Origin: Crotalaria pallida
Lineage: Eukaryota > Streptophyta > Magnoliopsida > Fabales > Fabaceae
NCBI GenBank assembly: GCA_037953625.1
Contig: CM075655.1
Coordinates: 84,595,501 to 84,659,500 of the forward strand
Direction of reading: 5' to 3'
DNA: 64,000 nt
A program made the translations under genes and the position numbers. Positions 11,217 through 24,182 of this stretch are shown piece by piece; the first letter of the stretch is position 1; each line of letters opens with the position of its first letter. The notes below the pieces were generated by a model. That model did no database searches. It was not told where the DNA came from and saw only the letters and a program-made list of their open reading frames with translations.

Positions 11217-11735
11217 GGCCTAGCCGAGATCCTCAGAACCCTCGCTTAAGGCCTCACGGCCCTATAAGAAGCCCTCTGTGTGCTGTGTCGAGCTCAAGGC
11301 TCAACGGCCGAACAGATACCAGATACGGGCCGACCTCATACTCCTACCCAGGTCCGACTTCCCTGTCCGACACCTCCCCAAGTCCGACACTTCCCTCAGA
11401 GTCTGACACCAAGGACAGGATGACGTGTCTCACCTTATCCACATGGATAGCTCATCCACTCATTGCTCAGTACAGGCTGGCCCTACTTGGGCCTAAAGCA
11501 AGCCCATTAGGGCAACCAGCTCCCCCCTATAAGTAGCTCCGTACTACATCGGGCTCAGGTACGTCCTCTAACCCTAATTGTCATCCTCACACACCAATGA
11601 TTAGGGTTACTTCTTGGCTCTCTCTTTAGCCACTTGAGGACTCCCACCAAACATCACACAGAAATCCTAGACAGAGGCTCCTTTGAAGGTCTTCTTCCCT
11701 AACCCTTGGAGGACCTCACCGTCTAGGACATCACA
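11205..11735 (+). repeat. 3' LTR of the Tat element (about 531 bp; could start at 11106)
   Basis: It starts TGTGGTGGACT after a purine tract and ends GGACATCACA, with the usual TG...CA ends. A TATA-like TATAAG at 11528-11533 fits a promoter, followed about 80 bp on by ATTAGGGTTACTTC. The 3' end meets Athila LTR sequence at 11736. The 5' LTR is outside the window, so the boundaries were not confirmed by comparison. Confidence 0.7.
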
Positions 11736-13046
11736 AGATCGTACACAAATAATATAGTAGAAGTAAGATTATCGTCCCACGAGGATTGCAAATTGGTTTC
11801 AATAATCTCTACCTTATTATAATTACTAGTGAAACTTGAAAATACTTTTAAATTGAAATTTGATTTGATTAATTAAAAACTAAAACTAAACTAAAACTAA
11901 TAACAAAACACGAATTAAATAAGTTGAGAATAGAATGGGAAAAGCGTTAGGAATATGGTTTCATTGCAGGACATAATTTACTAGTTATGAATCTCTGTTT
12001 TCCTATTGAATCAACAAAATTCCAGTTGTAACAATTATTAAATTCCTCTAACAATCGTGTTTCCTATTCAATTGGAACCCTTAATCCCTTAAGAAATTAC
12101 CAACCAATTAGTCATCAATTAAGAACTCTGGAATTAAATATGTTATATAATCCCCAAAAGTATCCCTACAAATTGGACGATTACAATGTTTGATTGCTAT
12201 GGTCATACCCAATTCCTAATTGCCCAATTGAATAATTAGGTTCTCAAAATATAAACGGATCCATATTTATGTTGAAAATAAAAAAACACAATCAAAAAAT
12301 TGATTCAATGAAAAACATCAATCCATAACAATCATAAACTATTTAAGATCCATGCAAATCCACCATCTTCCTAACACGGGTTTTAGTTACACATAATTGG
12401 GAATGAAAAACAAAGAGTAGAAGAATAACTCATCATCATAGACAATTCTGAATTACTCTGCTGAACTTCAATCTTCAACTGGATTCCTCCGTTGTTGATC
12501 TCCAATCTTCTTCTCCAAGCACTTTCTCTCTCAAGGATTGTGTAATATCCCTCTCTAAAAACTGCCTAAAAACTAATGATAAACCTAGAATAAATAGAAA
12601 ATTACAAAACCTATGAGAATCCCCATCAAAAATCAGCAAAATAGGCCCGATCAGGCCTGTGCGGGGGTCGCGCGCCTGGGCGCGCAGGGCCTCTCGCCTG
12701 GGCACGCCAGGTCTGGTATGGTGCATCAACGTGGCTTGTGCGCCTGGGCGTGGGAATCTCCAAGCCTGGGCGTGCCAGCCTGCTTCCGACTCCGTTTCGC
12801 TCCGTTCTTGCGCCATGTTCAAGTTCCTTTCGTCCTCTTTTCAGTCCCATATTTATTTTCTTCAATTTAGCTCCGAAAAGTACCTGAAACACACCTAAAA
12901 CGGATCAAAACATTCAAAGGATTTTAAATTACCTAACTTCCTAAAAACTATACAAAAAGTCCTAAATTTACAAGAGAAAAAGGCCAAATCCATAGTAAAA
13001 AGGAGTCTAAATCATGCTCAAAACATCATATATTAGACCCAAATCA
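11736..13046 (-). repeat. Athila 3' LTR (left copy), truncated at its outer end
   Basis: On the minus strand it starts TGATTTGGGTCT at 13046. It matches the right LTR to AGATCGTACAC at 11736, where the match stops at the Tat LTR. The right copy continues a further 27 bp (to TGTTGGACTC). A cluster of CGCCTGGGCG-type motifs lies at 12660-12780. The purine tract, read on the minus strand, ends TTTGGGGGAG just before the LTR. Confidence 0.85.
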
Positions 13047-14643
13047 CTCCCCCAAACTTAGTATTTTGCATGTCCCAGGCAAAAGTAAAATATAAACTCC
13101 AAAACACAAGACTACCCTCTAAATCAAAATTTACACACCTAATCTAGGACGTCGACTCACAGACTCGGACACTTATTTTCACAAGCAATTCATACAATTG
13201 AAACCTGGTTAGAATAATAAACCCAATAAGAACTTAGGACTAGTGAACACTCTCAACCTCGCAGTGTATATCTCTCATGTGTATCAAGGTCATATATTTA
13301 ATTCACTCAAGTTCATGCAATGACAAAGTGTTACCATAAACTTGACCATAGACCCAAATCTCCACTGAAATTATTGAATGCACACAAAAATCAAAAGGTC
13401 TTATATTTGGTTGTAATGAGGCCATGGTTAAAAGTGTAAGGTGGGATAAAAGAAAGAAAGGATAAAACTAAGGGCTAAAATGCAAAAACAAATTTCCTTC
13501 AAAAATCATGAATGAGCAATAAATACCAAAGAGGACTCACACTCGACTCACAATCAATTTCATACTTCTTTTCTTTTCACTTTTTTTCCTCTACTCTCTT
13601 CCAAATTTCTCTTTATTTATTTATTTATTTTTTCATGGAAGAGAAGTAGACTTACAACACTTTGTACCATTCATTCACTTTTCCTTATTCATTCCTCTCA
13701 ATTGCTCATTCAAAATTCCTAAGGTACTCACAAAAATTATGCAATGAATGCAGGGTACCAAAGAAAAATCATAATCATTAGGCTCAAAATGGGCAACTAA
13801 GGGAATATTATCAATGCAAATCAGTTGAAGGTCACAAAAACACATCCTAAGTGCCTCAATCATTTTAATGCATGCAAACAATTATCAATTTTGAAATGGT
13901 CATCGGTCAAGTTCTAGAACACAAAGTCAAAGTGAACACACTCATGAAAGATATAGGGGTTTCAAATCAAATATTTCAATAATACATACCCCTCCAATGT
14001 TAGGCTCAAAATCTCACTAGGCTAAAGGTCAGTTCACTAATCTCAAATTCTCAAAAAGTTTGTCAAAATAACCATATTTGAAAAATATTTACAGCTCAAT
14101 CAATTAGTATCAAAAGTCAATGAGTCTACTCCTAAACTAAATATTTACACCTATCATCATAGAAACAGTCCTAAGTCTAGAATAATTACCTACTTCTACC
14201 AAAGACACAAACCAACACCAAATATGGGAGAACAATTCGGATCTGAAAAAAAATTTATTTTGTACCACTCCCCTAAACTTAGAGGTTGGCTTCTCCTCAA
14301 GCAAACTAATCTATCCTAAAACTACAAAATAAAATTCAGATCACTTCCCTATACATCTACTACACAACTCATCACTAAACAAAAATGAGAAGGTGTTACC
14401 CCAAACTTAATACCTGCAGGTCATTAGAAACAAGTGCAAAATAGCACCTCTCATGAGGAAGACAACAACTCACACCTGTTACAAACTCAAGATATATACA
14501 AATGCAATAGAGTGTGAACAGAACATTATCCATTCAATAAAAATAAAAGAAAAATCCTACAAAACAAACTAATTACCATATTCTAAGGGAAATTACCTAA
14601 CATTGGGTTGCCTCCCAACTAGCGCTTGTTTAACGTCACGAGC
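13047..14643 (-). other. Athila region between integrase and 3' LTR, no intact gene
   Basis: In Athila elements this is where an extra envelope-like ORF may lie. Here it is AT-rich with stops in all frames. The short frames (for example 13675-13881) show no domain. The polypurine tract is at about 13047-13060, next to the LTR. Confidence 0.6.
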
Positions 14644-17600
14644 CTAACGGGTCACCTTCTTTCGGAGGCGAGCAGTAGTTTTACACCTATCCACTGCTCC
14701 TCCCATGTATATCTTCAGTCGTTGACCATTAACTTTAAAAGTTCGGCCATCTTTGGGATCTTTCACCTCTACTGCCCCATAAGGGAACACCTTCTTGACA
14801 ACAAAGGGACCAGACCACCTAGACTTAAGCTTTCCAGGGAAAAGCCTCAGACTAGAGTTATACAACAAGACAAGTTGTCCTTTCTCAAAATTCTTAGGAA
14901 CTATTTTCTTATCATGCCACAGCTTAGTCTTTTCTTTTAAAGCTTTAGACCAATTATATGCTTGCTCCCTAAACTCAGCAAGTTCAGTGAGCTGCAACAT
15001 TCTTTTCTCACCAGCTGGTTGCATATCCATATTAAGAAATTTGGTTGCCCAATAAGCCTTATGAGCCAGCTCAACAGGCAAATGGCAATTTTTTTCCAAA
15101 CACCACCTGATAGAGTGACATTCCCAAAGGGCCCTTAAAAGTTGTCCTATAAGCCCACAGAGCATCATCTAGTTTCCAAAGACCAATCCTTTGGAGAGCT
15201 ATTAACAATTTTCACTAGAATTCGTTTGAGCTCACGATTGGAAACCTCTACCTGGTCACTAGTTTGAGGATGGTAAGAGTAAAAATTTTATGGTGCACCT
15301 CATACTTGGCCAGAACCTTCTCTAAAACCTTATTGCAAAAGTGGGTACTATCACTAATGAGCACCCTGGGAACCCTAAATCTGTTGAAAATATGTTTTCT
15401 AACAAAATTCACAACCACAACAGCATCATTGGTGGGGCTTGCAATCGCCTCAACCCACTTGGACACATAGTCCACTGCAACCAAGATATACCTATTACCA
15501 TATGAGGGCGAGAATGGACCCACAAAATCTATCCAACAAAAAACAAAGATTTCCACCTCCAAAATACTTTGGAAAGGCATCTCATCCTTTCGAGAGATAT
15601 TACCTGTTCTCTGGCACCTGTCACACTGCATTACAAAATTTCTAGCATCTTTAGTTATGTTTGGCCAATAATAACCACTTTGCCAAATCTTAGATGCTTT
15701 TTTTATCAAAACTATAATGTCCAACATAATATGAAGCATGACAATGCCACAAAATATCAGGTATTTCATCATTAGAAACAAACCTCCTAAGGACTCCATC
15801 TACCCCTCTTCTAAACAAGAAAGGCTCATCCCAAACATAGAACCTGACATCATGTAAAAAAATTTCTTTTGTTGCCATGTCAATTCTTTTGGGACTACCT
15901 TAGCTGCATGGAAGTTAGCTATGTCTGCAAACCAAGGTTGTGCAGCGGATATAACTAAAAGCTTCTCATCAAGGAACTCATCCTTAATAGGTACTTCTAC
16001 ATTCTCATCACTACCCTCTAAAGGAAGTCTAGACAAATGATCTGCTATAACGTTCTGAACCCCCTTTTTGTCCCTGATCTCAATATCGAACTCTTGTAGT
16101 AACAAGATCCACCTTATTAGTCTTGGCTTAGCATCTTGCTTAGCCAAAAGGTTCCTTAAAGCTGCATGGTCAGTATATATGATAACTTTCGACCCTATTA
16201 AATAAGAACGAAACTTATCCATTACAAAAATCACAGCTAATAATTCTTTTTCTGTAGTCGTATAATTAATTTGAGCATCATTCAGCACACGACTAGCATA
16301 ATAAATTACATGAAACACCTTCTCTTTTCGTTGTCCTAGTACTTCACCTATGGCAAAATCACTTGCATCACACATAAGTTCAAAAGGTTTATTCCAATCA
16401 GGTGGAATCACCACAGGAGCAGATACTAGTCTCTATCTCAATTCATGGAAAACATTCATGCAATCATTATCAAAATTAAATTCCACATCTTTCTCCAAAA
16501 AAATTACAGAGAGGTTTGGCTATTTTGGAAAAATCTTTTATGAACTTCCGGTAAAAACCGGCATGTCCAAGAAAACTCCTAACCCCTTTGACATTTGTAG
16601 GAGGAGGTAGATTCTCAATCACAGAAATTTTAGCCTTATCTACCTCAATTCCCCTCTCTGATATCAGGTGCCCCAAAACTATCCCTTCCTTAACCATAAA
16701 TTGGCATTTTTCCCAATTAAGTACAAGAGTAGTTTCTTGGCACCTTCTCAAAACCTATTCCAGATTATTTAGACATGATTCAACTGAGGATCCAAAGACT
16801 GAGAAATCATCCATAAAAACCTCAATGAACTTCTCAACCATATCGGAGAAGATAGATAGCATACACCTTTGAAAAGTCGCAGGTGCATTGCATAAGCCAA
16901 AAGGCATCCTCCAATATGCGAAAACTCCAAAGGGACAAGTAAAAGCAGTTTTTTCTTGGTCTTTGGGATCCACAGGAATTTGGTTATATCCAGAATAATC
17001 ATCTAAAAAGCAATAATACTCATGCCCGGCTAACCTCTCTAACATCTGGTCCATGAATGGAAGTGGAAAGTGGTCCTTACGGGTGGCACTATTTAATCTC
17101 CTATAGTCTATGCACACTCTCCACCCGGAAACATTACGAGTTGGTATCAATTCATTATTATCATTTTTAATCACAGTGACACCACCCTTCTTAGGGACCA
17201 CTTGCACTGGGCTGACCCAAGTGCCGTCTGAGATGGGGTAAATGATCCCAGCATCCAACAGTTTCACTACCTCTTCCCTAACAACCTCTTGCAGAGTGGG
17301 GTTTAACCTCCGCTGTGGACTGTGGTTGTATCACAAGCTTAAAATTCTCCTCCAAGAGAATCTTATGCATGCAAAAAGAGGGACTAATTCCCTTCAGATC
17401 TGATACATTCCAGCCAATAGCAGATTTATAGTGCCTTAATACTCTTAGCAATTTTTCAGTTTCAATTTCAGTTAAGACACTATTTATTATAATTGAAAAG
17501 TAATCAGTTTCATCAAGGAATACATACCTGAGGCCCGGTGGTAATGCTTTAAGTTCCGGTTTGGGTCTGGCCTCCTTTTCTTCCAACCTCAGATCTTTTG

Positions 17601-19786
17601 GTTGCCTCCCTCCTTTGACTTCTGCAGCTCCATCAAGAAGGGCTTTTATGATGTGAGGCTCAGTTCCTTCCTCACCCTCAGTTACCAAAGCTACCTCCAC
17701 TAAATCTTCATAACACATCTCCTCCAAGACAGAGCCTACATTGGACTCTATCACATCCAGCCTCAGGCACTGCTCATCTCCCATTGAGTGTTTCATAGAC
17801 TCATAGACGTTGAATGTGACCTTCTCATCATGAACGCGAAGCATAAGTTCACCATTCTGCACATCTATCAAAACTCTCCCGGTTGCTAGAAAAGGTCTTG
17901 CCAGGAGTAGTGGAATATCCTAGTCTTCATCCATGTCCAATATCACAAAGTCTGCTGGGAAGATGGACTTGTCCACCTTGACAAGTACATCTTCCACCTT
18001 CTCATAGGGCCTCTTGATAGAACAGTCTGCTAGCTGAAGGGAGATCATAGTAGGCTTAATCTCTCCAATGGCCAGTTTCTCGAAGATGGAAAGGGGCATC
18101 AAATTGATGTTAGCCCCAAAATCACATAATGCCTTACCAATATCCACTCCACCTATGTTGCATGGAATGGTGAAGCTGGTCAGATCTTTGAGTTTCTGTG
18201 GGAGCTTCTTCTGAAGGATAGCATTGCACTCCTCAATTAGTAGCACTGTTTCATTATCTCTCAGCTTCCTCTTGTTGGTGAGCAGTTCCTTCATGAATTT
18301 GGCATAAGTAGGCATATGTTCAAGAGCTTCAGCAAACGGTATGTTTATCTGAAGCTTCTTGAACACTTCCATAAACCTGGCAAACTGTCTCTGATTCTCC
18401 TCCTTCTTCAATCTATGAGGATATGGTACCCGTGAAAGGTCTGGTAGGCTCTGTGGCTTCTCTGAAGAAATATTTGCGGTCTTCTCTTTGGGTTCAGGCT
18501 GTTGCACTTCAGGATTCTCCTTCTCGGATTCTGATTCTGCCTCTGATTCTCCTCAACTGCCAGGTCATCACTCTTCTTCTGTGGCTCATCATAGGCTTTT
18601 CCACTTCAAAGAGTAATGGCTTGGCAATTGGTGTTGTTGTCAGGAAAGTAACTTGGTTGCAACTCTGACAGTCTCCCATTAATCTGACCCACCTGATTCT
18701 CCAGGTTCCGAATGTTGGCCCCTTGAGCGTTGAAATTGGCTCGCACTTCGTCCATAAACACGCATGTAGTCTGGGCCATCCTCTCTATTGCCAACTCCCA
18801 AGTTTGTTTCTCTGGTGGAGGACTGCGTGGCGGGCTTGGTGGAGGACTCAGTGAGCGGTCAGAGCATGAATGGTACGATTCAGTAGTTGATACGACAAAG
18901 GCAGTCTCTCCCCCATAGGGCTTGGGAACAGGTTGTATCATCTAGACTTGACCCATCTTCTTGGTTAACACAGCTATCTGTTGCTGCATTTCCTAATTCT
19001 GTTCAATAATGGTTTGAATCTGTGGAAGGTTCAAATCATTTGACCGGGCTGTCGTCTCTGGCTCTGCCTGACTGCTGTTGCTCGCCATCATATCTAAAAT
19101 TGCTTTGGCCTCTTCAACTGTCCTTTTTAGGAACGATCCACCAGCTGCTATGTCAATCATGTCCTTGTCTGACTTTCTCAACCCATCATAAAAAAACTCT
19201 GATTTGCAACCACTCTAGCATGGAATGGGTTGGGCACTTCTTCAGCAACTGTTTAAATCTCCCCTAGCATTGGCATAATATCTCCCCGTCTCAATTTAGC
19301 TTGCATAACCTGTGGGAGATACTGGTCCAAGAATTTGCGAACAAGTATATCCCACGAAGTTAGGCTCCCTGGTGGCTGATTTTGAATCCAGTTCTTCGCT
19401 TTATCTCGCAAGGATATCGGAAATAGCCTCATTCAAATGGCTTCTTCTGAGGCGCCTTCAATTTTGAAGAAACTCAACATGTTGAGGAAGTGTGAAACAT
19501 GCTCCGTTGGATCCTCTTGCGGACAACCGCTGAATTGATCCTGCTTGATTAGATGAATGTAGCCCGGATCAATTTTGAACTGTGGCACAGTGATTGATGG
19601 ATACACAATGCTGGATGCACATGCGTCCATACTAATGGTTGCATAGTCTGCAAGAGTCTTTGGCTTAGCTACCTCTTCTTCAGCCATTCGTCTGGTCAAT
19701 CTCTTTCTTTCCTTATGTGCTTGCTTTCTCCTCTTCCTTGCACTCAACTGAAGGTTAGGTTCACTACCTCCAGAAGATGAGCTCAT
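14644..19786 (-). pseudogene. Athila gag-pol pseudogene
   Basis: Starting from an ATG near 19786 (MSSSSGGSEPN), a series of minus-strand frames carries gag (19786-18606), protease (18507-17920, CDFGANINLMPLS, with Asp-Phe-Gly in place of the usual Asp-Ser/Thr/Leu-Gly), RT (17267-16476, YSGYNQIPVDP and VFMDDFSVFG), RNase H (16414-15800, MCDASDFAIG, TDHAALRNLL) and integrase (15799-14644). Stops break it at about 19433, 17920 (TAG before DIPLLLARPFLATG) and near 16752. Frame changes lie near 17275, 15800 and 15170-15250. In the integrase core the second Asp is in ISDSTHFCNK, but the stretch before the catalytic Glu is lost and the Glu (QVEVSNREL) falls in another frame. All the domains are recognisable; none is likely to be made as a working polyprotein. 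Confidence 0.9.
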
Positions 19787-19885
19787 AAAAAGAGTCAGTA
19801 GCACCTGTTGAGATAAAACTACTAAAACAAATTCCACTAAATAACTACTAATAAGTGCCAAAAATTATTGAAATCGAATTTCAAT

Positions 19886-19902
19886 CCCTGACAACGGCGC
19901 CA
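19886..19902 (-). promoter_or_regulatory. Athila primer-binding site (tRNA-Asp type)
   Basis: The minus strand reads TGGCGCCGTTGTCAGGG or close to it, seven bases after the LTR end. It resembles the 3' end complement of tRNA-Asp that Athila elements use. The position next to the right LTR fixes the element's orientation. Confidence 0.75.
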
Positions 19903-19908
19903 AAAACT

Positions 19909-22827
19909 TGTTGGACTCTCTAGCAAGTATACTAGATCGTACACAAGTTATATAATAGAAGTAAGATTATCGTCCCACGAGGATTGCAAATTGTTTTCAA
20001 TAATCTCTACCTTATTATAATTACTAGTGAAACTTGAAACTACTTTTAAATTGAAATTTGATTTGATTAATTAAAAACTAAACTAAAACAATAACAAAAC
20101 ACGAATTAAATAAGTTGAGAATAGAATGGCAAAAGCGTTAGGAATCTGGTTTCATTGCAGGACATAATTTACTAGTTATGAATCTTTGTTTTCCTATTGA
20201 ATTAACAACATTCCAACTGTAACAATTATTAAATTCCTCTAACAATCGTGTTTCCTATTCAATTGGAACCCTTAATCCCTTAAGAAATTACCAACCAATT
20301 AGTCATCAATTAAGAACTCTGGAATTAAATATGTTATATAATCCCCAAAAGTATCCCTACAAATTGGACGATTACAATGTTTGATTGCTATGGTCATACC
20401 CAATTCCTAATTGCCCAATTGAAGAATTAGGTTCCCAAAACATAAACGGATCCAGATTTATGTTGAAAATAAAAAACACAATCAAACAATTGATTAAATG
20501 AAAAATATCAATCCATAACAATCATAAACTATTTAAGATCCATGAAAATTCACCATCTTCCTAACAAGGGTTTTAGTTACACATAACTGGGAATGAAAAA
20601 CAAAGAGTAGAAGAATAACTCATCATCATAGCCAATTCTGAATTACTCTGCTGATCTTCAATCTTCAACCGGATTCCTTCGTTGTTGATCTCCAATCTTC
20701 TTCTCCAAGCACTTTCTCTCTCAAGGATTGTGTAATATCCATCTCTAAAACTGCCTAAAAACTAATTCTAAACCTAGAATAAATAGAAAATTACAAAACC
20801 TATGAGAATCCCCATCAAAAATCAGCAAAACGTGCCCGATCGAGCCTGTGCGGGGGTCGCGCGCCTGCGCGCCCAGGGACTCACGCCTGGGGGCGCCAGG
20901 TCTGGTATGGTGCATCAACGTGGCTTGTGCGCCTGGGCGTGGGAATCTCCACGCCTGGGCGTGCCATGTTAGATCTAGTGAGAACGTTTTGATAATGACA
21001 AAGGTTTTGAACAAGCTACAAATGTTTTGATCAAGCTCAAGTATGGAGAAGTTTATCAAACAACAACAAACAACAAATGATGAAGTGAGATCAAGCTCAT
21101 GAAGATTCAATTTGTATTTAATTGTAATATCTTTAGCTTGAGTCTTTTATTTTTAATGAGTTTGGGTAGAGTCATTAGAGGGTAGTGAATCTCTATCAAG
21201 TGCATGATTATATTATATTTTGAGTATTCACTTAACCTAAAATCAATAGGTGGCTTAAAGGTTTGAAAGGAAAGGTTTAGATTTGAGAAAACAAGTTTTT
21301 AATTGACCTTTAGCAGTGGCTAATCGATTAAGATAAGTGGTTAATTGATTAACATGTTTTTAACAGTGCTTAATCGATTAACATGATGAGTTAATCGATT
21401 AACACCTGTAGTGTTGGTTTTTAAGATACGTTTTTCACTTCTCAAAATTAGTTTTTAATGTTCCTAACTTTTGGGTATTCTCTATAAACCTTTTCCTAAT
21501 CATTGTGATCAGCTAACATCATTTTCATATCAATTTTACATAGATCTAAGCCACACTATTCTCTCTCACTTTCATAGATAAAATCTTTCAACTTTTATAT
21601 TCTTTGATCAAGAATCTTTGAATCTCTCATGTTGATATTTTCATAGTTCTTGAAAGAGATTCATAGGATTGTTATTGTTTTCAATTGGGTTGTAATCATT
21701 GCAAAGAAGGCAAACATTCTACAACAAAGGAAGACTTGGTGGTTGTTCATCAAGCAAATCAAAGTGGAAGTCTTGTTGTGTAAACAAGCAATTGGAAGTC
21801 TTGTTGTGTTGACAAGCAAATTGGAAGACTTGTTGTGGGGATATCAACAAGCAAGGGAAGGTTAGATTAGATTTCAATAGGGTTGCAAGACAAGAGTGTG
21901 GTATCTCTTGGAGGCTATCAAGAAGGGAGTCTTGAGAGGCATTTGCTTTTAATTTGAGAAACTCTAATTCCTTTAATGAAGAATCTCTCTTGGTTGAAGA
22001 GGGGACTGGATGTAGCTCACGGTGGTTGTGAGTGAACCAGGATAAATCACTATGCAGTATCTCTATTCCCTTATCTCTTACATTCTTGTCATTTCATATG
22101 TTCTTGGTTGAAAACCTAGAAAAGATTGATTTTTCATAATTGAATGAATTAAGCTTTTAATTGTGCAAATTGATTTGGGAAAATCATTTTCATAACCTAG
22201 GTAATCAATAAGAATATTGGTGTTAATCAATTCCGCTTAATCTCTGATCTCATGTGTTAATTGATTGATTTTCGTATTTGATTGATAAGTGATTTTTCAG
22301 TTTTATCAGTGATTAATCGATTAACTGAAGTATTAATCGATTAACCATTTGAAGCCTTTCAGGTGTTAATCGATTAGTTGCAGACTTAATCGATTAAGGA
22401 CTTCAGTTTTTGTAAAAAATCATTCGTTTTAATTGTTTTGATTCGTTTCTTTCTAAAATCTTTCAAGGTTTCTTAAACACCTATTCAACCCCCCCTTCTA
22501 GGTGTTCTCCTAGGGTTTATTAGTTAATTCACCCACCGATTGTAGTTCTTACATGCCAGCCTACTTCCGATTCCGTTTCGCTCCGTTCTTGCGCCCTTTT
22601 CAAGGTCCTTTCGTCCTCTTTTCAGTCCCATATTTATTTTCTTCAATTTAGCTCTGAAAAGTACCTGAAACACACCCAAAATGCATCAAAACATTCAAAG
22701 GATTCTAAATTACCTAACTTCCTAAAAACTATACAAAAAGTCCTAAATTTACAAGAGAAACAAGCCAAATCCATAGTAAAAGGGAGTCTAAATCATGCTC
22801 AAAACATCCTATATTAGACCTAAATCA
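19909..22827 (-). repeat. Athila 5' LTR (right copy), interrupted by a copia solo LTR
   Basis: On the plus strand it runs from TGTTGGACTCTC at 19909 to AAATCA at 22827. Without the inserted 1588-bp LTR and its 5-bp duplication it is 1326 bp, close to the left copy's 1311 bp plus its missing 27. Confidence 0.88.
20967..22554 (+). mobile_element. Copia-type (SIRE-like) solo LTR, 1588 bp, in Athila LTR
   Basis: It has TGTTAGATCT...GTTCTTACA ends and target duplications TGCCA at 20962-20966 and 22555-22559. The undisrupted site is present in the left Athila LTR. Near the start it has TTTTGATAATGACAAAGG, and near the end ATTCAACCCCCCCTTCTAGG, as in the two LTRs at 24-27 kb. It contains several TAATCGATTA palindromes in pairs (about 21310-21400 and 22310-22400). 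No coding domain is seen. The copia/SIRE assignment rests on these LTR signatures only. Confidence 0.88.
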
Positions 22828-23167
22828 CTCCTCAATCAAGGTAAGGAGGAGATATTTCATATCCTTTAAACCTAAGGATTAATGAAATTTATAATGGAAT
22901 TGAAAAGAAGAAATAAATTAAACCTTAAAGTTATAATATTTGTAGATTTTGAGCAATAATTCATAATTACTACGTATATTATAACAAGAGATTGTTATGT
23001 TCCATAATGATAATCATATTTAGCACCTTAGGGAGATGATTAATCATTGTTATATTTTGTTTATAAAATAGGAAGTGAAGAACCCTAGGAGAATGATTTA
23101 TTCTAAATGTGTTCTAATATTGAGACATCCCTGAGGATGTTGATTTGTTGTGACTATTGATTATAAA
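22828..23167. other. AT-rich segment between Athila and the nested LTR block
   Basis: I see no gene or repeat boundary in it. It continues, after the inserted block, at 29508. Confidence 0.5.
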
Positions 23168-23814
23168 TGTGACACCCTTCTTTTACTACAAAAATAATTT
23201 ATGGAAAATATAGCGTTTCCAAAATTATCTCAAGGACTTAACAAGAGAAATATTGCAAATAAAACTTTTCCTCAATCTTTGATTTATATTTCTCGAAATC
23301 ACTTGGATATGCATTCCGAATACTGAACTTTATCATTTGAGAGTAAATCGAATCTAGCGTATTAAATTTTTATAGTACTAAGCCGTAAAAAAATATTTTG
23401 AGACAACATTTCTTTCGTTATAACTGAAATTATAATTAATCATTGTACAAACTTATTGTTGTCTCGAAAATTCAATAATACCTTATTATCAATAATTGCC
23501 GAATTCCTATTTAATCAAAATCAGAGTGCGCGAAAATAAAATAGTACTTTAAGGATCATTTGTGAAATAAAGATGAAAGGATCCCAAGTACATATCATCG
23601 TCATCAAAGGTGGTGCAAATCCAAAATACTTAGTCCATGAACTGAAAGTATAGAAAATGACCTCAGCTCTCAAATACTTCAAAAGTGTATAGAGTATCTC
23701 ACAAATCAAAAATAAGTGTCCAAGAGCAAGTCAACTGGTCCTCCAAGCATCCAACTGGGTCCATTGCAGCTACACATCAGGTCCAGGATCCATACTACCT
23801 ATATCATGCCTATA

Positions 23815-24177
23815 CCTAGGAATCACTCGGTCCTCCACGAGGCCTAGTAGCTGGCTCGACTGGTACCTCCTCCTCGCTCTCTTCCTCCTCAGGATCCTCC
23901 TCGATCTCGTCCGACGGGGTAGATGCCCTACCACTGGGCCTAGGATCTGCAGCTGGTGCAGTCCTATCAGTACCTGTCGAACCAGATGAAGGAGCAATGT
24001 CATCAGTGAAAACTCTAGATGCAACAGGGTGAGAACGAGTGGCTGCCCGGAAACGAAAATTGTGAAACCTACGTACTGGTCGAGCTGGTGGTGGTCCTCT
24101 ATAAGTATAGAACGGGGTACGTGCATAGTATAAATGATAGGGATCCCAAACCTACGAGGTCGCACACGAGCAAGGGG
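23815..24177 (-). pseudogene. Coding-like remnant inside the gypsy LTR (continues at 27292-27173)
   Basis: On the minus strand a likely acceptor (TTATTAG) at 27293 is followed by an open stretch (27292-27173) reading ARYLACVEIRP...IWTFEEHRATFEGE. It continues without a stop across the copia insertion into 24177 and on. A second frame, about 24152-23815, reads TYRGPPPARPVRRFHNF..., then a Ser/Pro-rich and very acidic tail (EEDPEEEESEEEVPVEP) and a stop. Base composition is unlike the AT-rich surroundings. I do not recognise the protein. It may be a captured gene fragment, or an ORF belonging to this element; the two frames would need a frameshift or splice to join. Confidence 0.35.
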
Positions 24178-24182
24178 GTTAG

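Larger units (their letters stand above)
1..11735 (+). mobile_element. Tat-lineage Ty3/gypsy LTR retrotransposon, 5' end outside window
   Basis: The window opens inside the protease of a gypsy element and runs through RT, RNase H, a second RNase H, integrase, a long 3' non-coding region, an antisense ORF and a 3' LTR ending TCACA at 11735. A second, archaeal-type RNase H between RNase H and integrase, and an antisense ORF downstream of pol, are the known marks of the Tat lineage (Grande, Retand, Ogre relatives). The element is interrupted at 6042-9286 by a later solo LTR. It seems to be inserted in the Athila LTR that starts at 11736. Gag, PBS and the 5' LTR lie to the left of the window. The lineage is well supported; the exact family is not. 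Confidence 0.88.
11736..22827 (-). mobile_element. Athila-lineage gypsy retrotransposon, degenerate, minus strand
   Basis: Two related LTRs (11736-13046 and 19909-22827) flank a minus-strand gag-pol. The PBS next to the right LTR reads TGGCGCCGTTGTCGGGG on the minus strand, the tRNA-Asp-type site known for Athila, and a purine tract adjoins the left LTR. Over about 760 bp the two LTRs differ at roughly 3.5 % of sites by eye, so the insertion is older than the Tekay element at 31.4 kb. The left LTR lacks about 27 bp of its outer end, where the Tat element joins. The right LTR holds a copia solo LTR. The outer target duplication cannot be checked; 5 bp right of the element are CTCCT. Confidence 0.87.
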
